Positions 61,079-64,000 of a stretch of 64,000 nt of DNA are shown here, piece after piece. The notes below the pieces were generated by a model. That model worked only from the letters and a program-made list of their open reading frames with translations, searched no databases and was not told the origin of the DNA. This DNA is from CAVUAT01 sp963848045 (GTDB lineage Bacteria > Actinomycetota > Thermoleophilia > Solirubrobacterales > 70-9), in NCBI GenBank assembly GCA_963848045.1, contig CAWKCC010000003.1:434001-498000 (forward strand), written 5' to 3'. The position numbers were made by a program, and so were the translations under genes. Every line of letters starts with the position of its first letter. The first letter of the stretch is position 1.

Positions 61079-61357
61079 ATGGCTGCTGAACGGGTAGACG
61101 GCGGGCTGGGCGGACAGAGCGAGGCCGCCGAGACGAGCGAGGGCGCCCTGCAGCGCCCCAACTGCCCCGGCTGCGGGGAACCTTGGCTGCGCCCGGCGCA
61201 GCTGCCGGGCCGCTTCGTCTGCGTCTACTGCCTGAAGCGCTTCGAGCTCGTCTCGCAGTGCCCCAACTGCGGCGAGCACCAGACGATCAGCCGCATGAGC
61301 CGCACCGAGGACATGAAGTGCCAGCATTGCGGCGACTCGATGCTGCGATCGATCTGA
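61079..61357 (+). CDS. Small zinc-ribbon protein
   Basis: A 92-residue protein with four CxxC knuckles (CPGC, CVYC, CPNC, CQHC), enough to bind two zinc ions, after a 25-residue polar N-terminus. The SQCPNCGEHQTI spacing resembles zinc ribbons of nucleic-acid-binding or ribosome-associated proteins. No named family is recognised. It sits between fmt and rpe and has its own leaderless -10 box, so it is probably a constitutive housekeeping protein. Confidence 0.75.
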   Translation: MAAERVDGGLGGQSEAAETSEGALQRPNCPGCGEPWLRPAQLPGRFVCVYCLKRFELVSQCPNCGEHQTISRMSRTEDMKCQHCGDSMLRSI

Positions 61358-61367
61358 GAAAGGCGAG

Positions 61368-62081
61368 ATGGAGGCAGCCACAAAGACGGGCGGTGCGGAG
61401 GAGCCCCGGGAGGCCTACCGAGGCAGGCGCGTCGCCCCCTCGATTCTCTCGGCCGACTTCTCGCGGCTCGGCGAGCAGGTCGCCGAGGTGATGCGGGCCG
61501 GCGCCAGGGTGATCCACGTCGACGTCATGGATGGCCACTTCGTGCCCCCGATCACGATCGGGCCGCTCGTTGCGGGCTCGATCGCCGACCAGGTCCACGC
61601 CGCCGGGGGCGCAGTCGACGTGCACTTGATGATCGAGGCGCCTGACCGCCAGATCGAGGAGTTCGCCAAGGCCGGCGCAGACTCGATCACCTTCCACGTC
61701 GAGGCCACCCCCCACGCGAATCGCACGCTGACCGCTATCCGCGAGCTTGGCTGCCTGGCGGGCGTCGCCATCAATCCGGGGACGCCGGCCGAGGCCGTCG
61801 GCGAGCTGGGCGACTACGCCGACATCGTGCTCTGCATGACGGTCAATCCCGGCTGGGGCGGGCAGGCCTTCATCCCGGAATCGCCCGCCAAGGTCGCGCG
61901 CCTTCGCAAGCTGCTCGGAGACGCCGTCGCGATCGAGGTGGACGGTGGGATTGACAGCGCCACTGCCGGAAGCGTCGCCGAGGCCGGCGCGGGCCTGTTC
62001 GTGGCCGGCTCGGCCCTGTTCGGCGCCGACGATCCCGCCGGTGCCTACAAGGCCATCTCCGAGGCCGCAGGAGCGGGCTAG
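61368..62081 (+). CDS. rpe: Ribulose-phosphate 3-epimerase
   Basis: A 237-residue TIM-barrel enzyme: APSILSADFSRLGEQV, the metal and catalytic VIHVDVMDGHFVPPITIGP, VDVHLMIEAPDRQIEEFAKAGAD, MTVNPGWGGQAFI and EVDGGIDSATA. It interconverts ribulose 5-phosphate and xylulose 5-phosphate. GGCGAG precedes the ATG. Its stop overlaps the stop of the convergent antiporter gene (CTAG at 62078-62081). Confidence 0.95.
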   Translation: MEAATKTGGAEEPREAYRGRRVAPSILSADFSRLGEQVAEVMRAGARVIHVDVMDGHFVPPITIGPLVAGSIADQVHAAGGAVDVHLMIEAPDRQIEEFAKAGADSITFHVEATPHANRTLTAIRELGCLAGVAINPGTPAEAVGELGDYADIVLCMTVNPGWGGQAFIPESPAKVARLRKLLGDAVAIEVDGGIDSATAGSVAEAGAGLFVAGSALFGADDPAGAYKAISEAAGAG

Positions 62082-63880
62082 TCCTCGCCTGCCGGTGCGT
62101 TGAGCACGCCGGCGATCTCCTGCCACCACGATCGCGCCGCTCCGCTTCTCGCCCCTGTGCCTCGGCGAGCGGCCCAGTCGGCCAGCTGCCGCCTGGGCCC
62201 CAGCGCCAGCAGCGAGTCGCCGGTCACGGCGTAGCGGCCGTCGGCCAGCAGCACCAGTGCGCCGGGTGAGTCACGCCGGGTGCGCAGGCGCAGGGCCACC
62301 TCGACGCCCGCGATGCGCTCGGGGCGCCCCGGGTCGTCGCCGTCGGCTGCGGTCCAGGTGCGCGCGTGAAAGATGGCGGGCGCGCCGCGCAGTTGCGAGC
62401 GCGGTCGTGGCGGCTCATCGAGCGGGCCCTCGGCCCAGAGGCGCATCAGGCCCTCGACCTCGCTTCGGACCTCGGCCCGAACCAGGATGTGCAGCTCGTC
62501 GCCGGCCTCGATCTCGGTCGAGCCGCGCGGCGGCAGCGCCTCGCCGCCGCGCACGATCACGTTGACGATCGCCTCGCGGGGCAGTCTCAGGTCGCGAACC
62601 GGGCGCCCCGCGATCGCGTCGCCCTGGCGCACGCGGTGCACCAGCACGTCGCCGCCGAGGCCGCGGATGCGGCCGCTTTCGACCAGCGGAGGCGAGACGG
62701 CCGGCTCGGACGTGGTCAGGCCCAGCCGCTGAGCCAGCGGCTCGAAGCTCACGCCCTGCACGAGCGTCGAGCTGACGACCACGAAGAAGATGATGTTGAA
62801 GATCTCGCCGCCCGCGTCGAGGCCCTCGATCACAGGAAAGGTCGCCAGCCAGATCGGGATCGCCCCGCGCAGGCCCGCCCAGCCGAGCATCAGGCGCTCG
62901 CGCAGCGCGAAGTGGGTCACGAGGCTCGCGATCAGCGCCGCCAGGGGGCGGGCCACGAACATCAGCACCGCCGAGATCAGCAGGCCCTCGCCGGCCACGT
63001 CCAAGAGTCGGTCCGGAAAGACCAGCAGGCCGAGCAGGAAGAAGAGCGAGATCTGCGAGACCCAGCCCAGCCCCTGGTGGAAGGTGACCACCGTCCGCCG
63101 CCCCGGCACCTGGCCGGTTCCGAGGATCAGCGCGGTCAGGTACACGGCGAGGAAGCCCGAGCCGTGGGCGACCTCGGTGATGCCGTAGGAAAGCGCGGCC
63201 ACGGCGATAGAAGCCACCGGGTAGAGGCCTTCGGTCGGCAGGTCGAGCCGCCGGAAGGCGCCTCTCGCCGCGAACCCGATGGCTACGCCGAGCGCCGCGC
63301 CCAGTCCGAGCTTCAAGACCAGGTCGATTGCCATGTCCGAGAACCCGAACCCGGGCTCCTCGACCCAGGCGATGAAGCCCGTGACCAGCAGCAGGGCGAC
63401 CGGGTCGTTCATGCCGGATTCGCCCTCGAGCGAGCGCGCCAGCTTGCGCCTCAATGTCGAGCCCCGGAGCACGGCGAAGATCGCCGCCGAGTCGGTGGCG
63501 GCGATGGCCGAGCCGACGATCAGTCCCTCGAGGGCGCTCAGGTCGAGGATCCACGCCGAGGCGAAGCCGGCGATCATGGCGGTCAGGATCGTTCCCACGG
63601 TCGCCAGCGAGACCGCCGTCGCCAGCACCGGCCGGATCTCCTTCCAGCCCGCGGTCAGGCCACCTTCGAAGAGGATCAGGACCAACCCGATCGTGCCGAG
63701 CGTCCGGGTCAGCTCGGCGTCCGCGAACTCCACGCCCCCTATCCCCTCGGAGCCGACCAGCATCCCCAGCCCCAGGAAGAGCAGCAGTCCCGGAACCTTG
63801 ACCCGGTCGGCCAGCAGCGCGGCCGCGATCCCGGCCGCCATCAGCGCCCCCGCGACCCCGATCAGTTCGGCGTCGGTCAT
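62078..63880 (-). CDS. cvrA: Cation/proton antiporter, CvrA/NhaP2 (CPA1) family with TrkA-C domain
   Basis: A 600-residue protein. About twelve hydrophobic helices (1-390) include the CPA1 motifs FEGGLTAGW, GSAIAATDSAAIFAVL and LEGESGMNDPVALLL. An RCK-C/TrkA-C domain follows (about 400-475, GRPVRDLRLPREAIVNVIVRG), then a C-terminal region like that of CvrA. It should exchange K+ or Na+ for H+, with the cytoplasmic domains sensing ligands or volume. It begins 28 bases after the gene at the right edge, same strand. Confidence 0.9.
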   Translation of the reverse strand: MTDAELIGVAGALMAAGIAAALLADRVKVPGLLLFLGLGMLVGSEGIGGVEFADAELTRTLGTIGLVLILFEGGLTAGWKEIRPVLATAVSLATVGTILTAMIAGFASAWILDLSALEGLIVGSAIAATDSAAIFAVLRGSTLRRKLARSLEGESGMNDPVALLLVTGFIAWVEEPGFGFSDMAIDLVLKLGLGAALGVAIGFAARGAFRRLDLPTEGLYPVASIAVAALSYGITEVAHGSGFLAVYLTALILGTGQVPGRRTVVTFHQGLGWVSQISLFFLLGLLVFPDRLLDVAGEGLLISAVLMFVARPLAALIASLVTHFALRERLMLGWAGLRGAIPIWLATFPVIEGLDAGGEIFNIIFFVVVSSTLVQGVSFEPLAQRLGLTTSEPAVSPPLVESGRIRGLGGDVLVHRVRQGDAIAGRPVRDLRLPREAIVNVIVRGGEALPPRGSTEIEAGDELHILVRAEVRSEVEGLMRLWAEGPLDEPPRPRSQLRGAPAIFHARTWTAADGDDPGRPERIAGVEVALRLRTRRDSPGALVLLADGRYAVTGDSLLALGPRRQLADWAARRGTGARSGAARSWWQEIAGVLNAPAGED

Positions 63881-63908
63881 CTGCCCCGGTCGCCGCCGGT
63901 GCTCATCA

Positions 63909-64000
63909 CTACACCTGGCCGCCCTCGTCCGCCGCGGCGAGGCGAACCTCCAGCTCCTCCGGCGAGCCCGGGTCGATCGTGTCCTCGGCGCGGCCGTGGG
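63909..64000 (-). CDS. C-terminal end of an unidentified gene (truncated by window edge)
   Basis: The last 29 or so codons of a minus-strand frame end at TAG 63911-63909. The visible residues (EDTIDPGSPEELEVRLAAAD, then EGGQV) are acidic. It precedes the antiporter by 28 bases, so the two may be co-transcribed. There is too little sequence to name it. Confidence 0.45.
   Translation of the reverse strand, partial: HGRAEDTIDPGSPEELEVRLAAADEGGQV

Overview
This window is a GC-rich, densely packed stretch of an actinobacterial chromosome. It has the actinobacterial division/cell-wall (dcw) cluster without ftsA, a MurE carrying the meso-diaminopimelate signature DNPR, a split Ku/LigD end-joining set, and several secreted CSLREA-type beta-helix proteins with lysine-rich tails. 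That combination suggests the class Thermoleophilia (Solirubrobacterales-like). The assignment is inferred from gene content and style, not from a marker gene.

Layout. 1-1.8 kb: a truncated PIN-domain (VapC-like) gene and poorly conserved small or broken ORFs. 1.9-6.9 kb: a response regulator, a sensorless histidine kinase and a Tad/Flp pilus core (CpaB-like, TadA, TadB, TadC) without pilin or prepilin peptidase. 7.1-26.5 kb: mraZ-rsmH-ftsL-like-ftsI-murE-murF-mraY-[secreted metzincin-like protease]-murD-ftsW-murG-murC-murB-ftsQ, then ftsZ behind its own promoter, then gcvT-gcvH. 26.5-30.3 kb, minus strand: ATP-dependent ligase, Ku, LigD polymerase domain and a lipoprotein glutathione peroxidase. 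30.3-34.5 kb: FetAB-like ABC exporter, MFS drug exporter, trpS. 34.6-43.7 kb: three large CSLREA/beta-helix secreted proteins interleaved with scpA-scpB, an amidase and an RluB-type pseudouridine synthase; one of them is fused to an M14 carboxypeptidase. 43.8-51.6 kb: aromatic amino-acid genes (aroH, hisC-like, DAHP synthase with an aromatic leader peptide, tyrA, aroA), a cupin, cmk and der. 51.6-57.2 kb: a DUF3352 membrane protein with a histone-like tail, metK, a PH-domain membrane protein and a fourth beta-helix protein. 57.2-64 kb: priA-def-fmt, a zinc-ribbon protein, rpe, a CvrA-type antiporter and a truncated gene at the edge.

Most genes are tightly coupled, with ATGA/GTGA/TTGA overlaps. 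At least twelve genes are instead preceded by a TANNNT hexamer 6-9 bases before the start codon and have no Shine-Dalgarno site, which is the signature of leaderless transcription. The regulatory signals that stand out are a MraZ-type operator inside the mraZ promoter spacer, a 17-bp hairpin in the mraZ 5' UTR, and a leader peptide ending in Trp-Tyr-Trp-Arg-Phe-Ser before the DAHP synthase gene. The least-explained biology is the set of secreted beta-helix, carboxypeptidase, amidase and protease proteins sharing basic tails and embedded in housekeeping operons.
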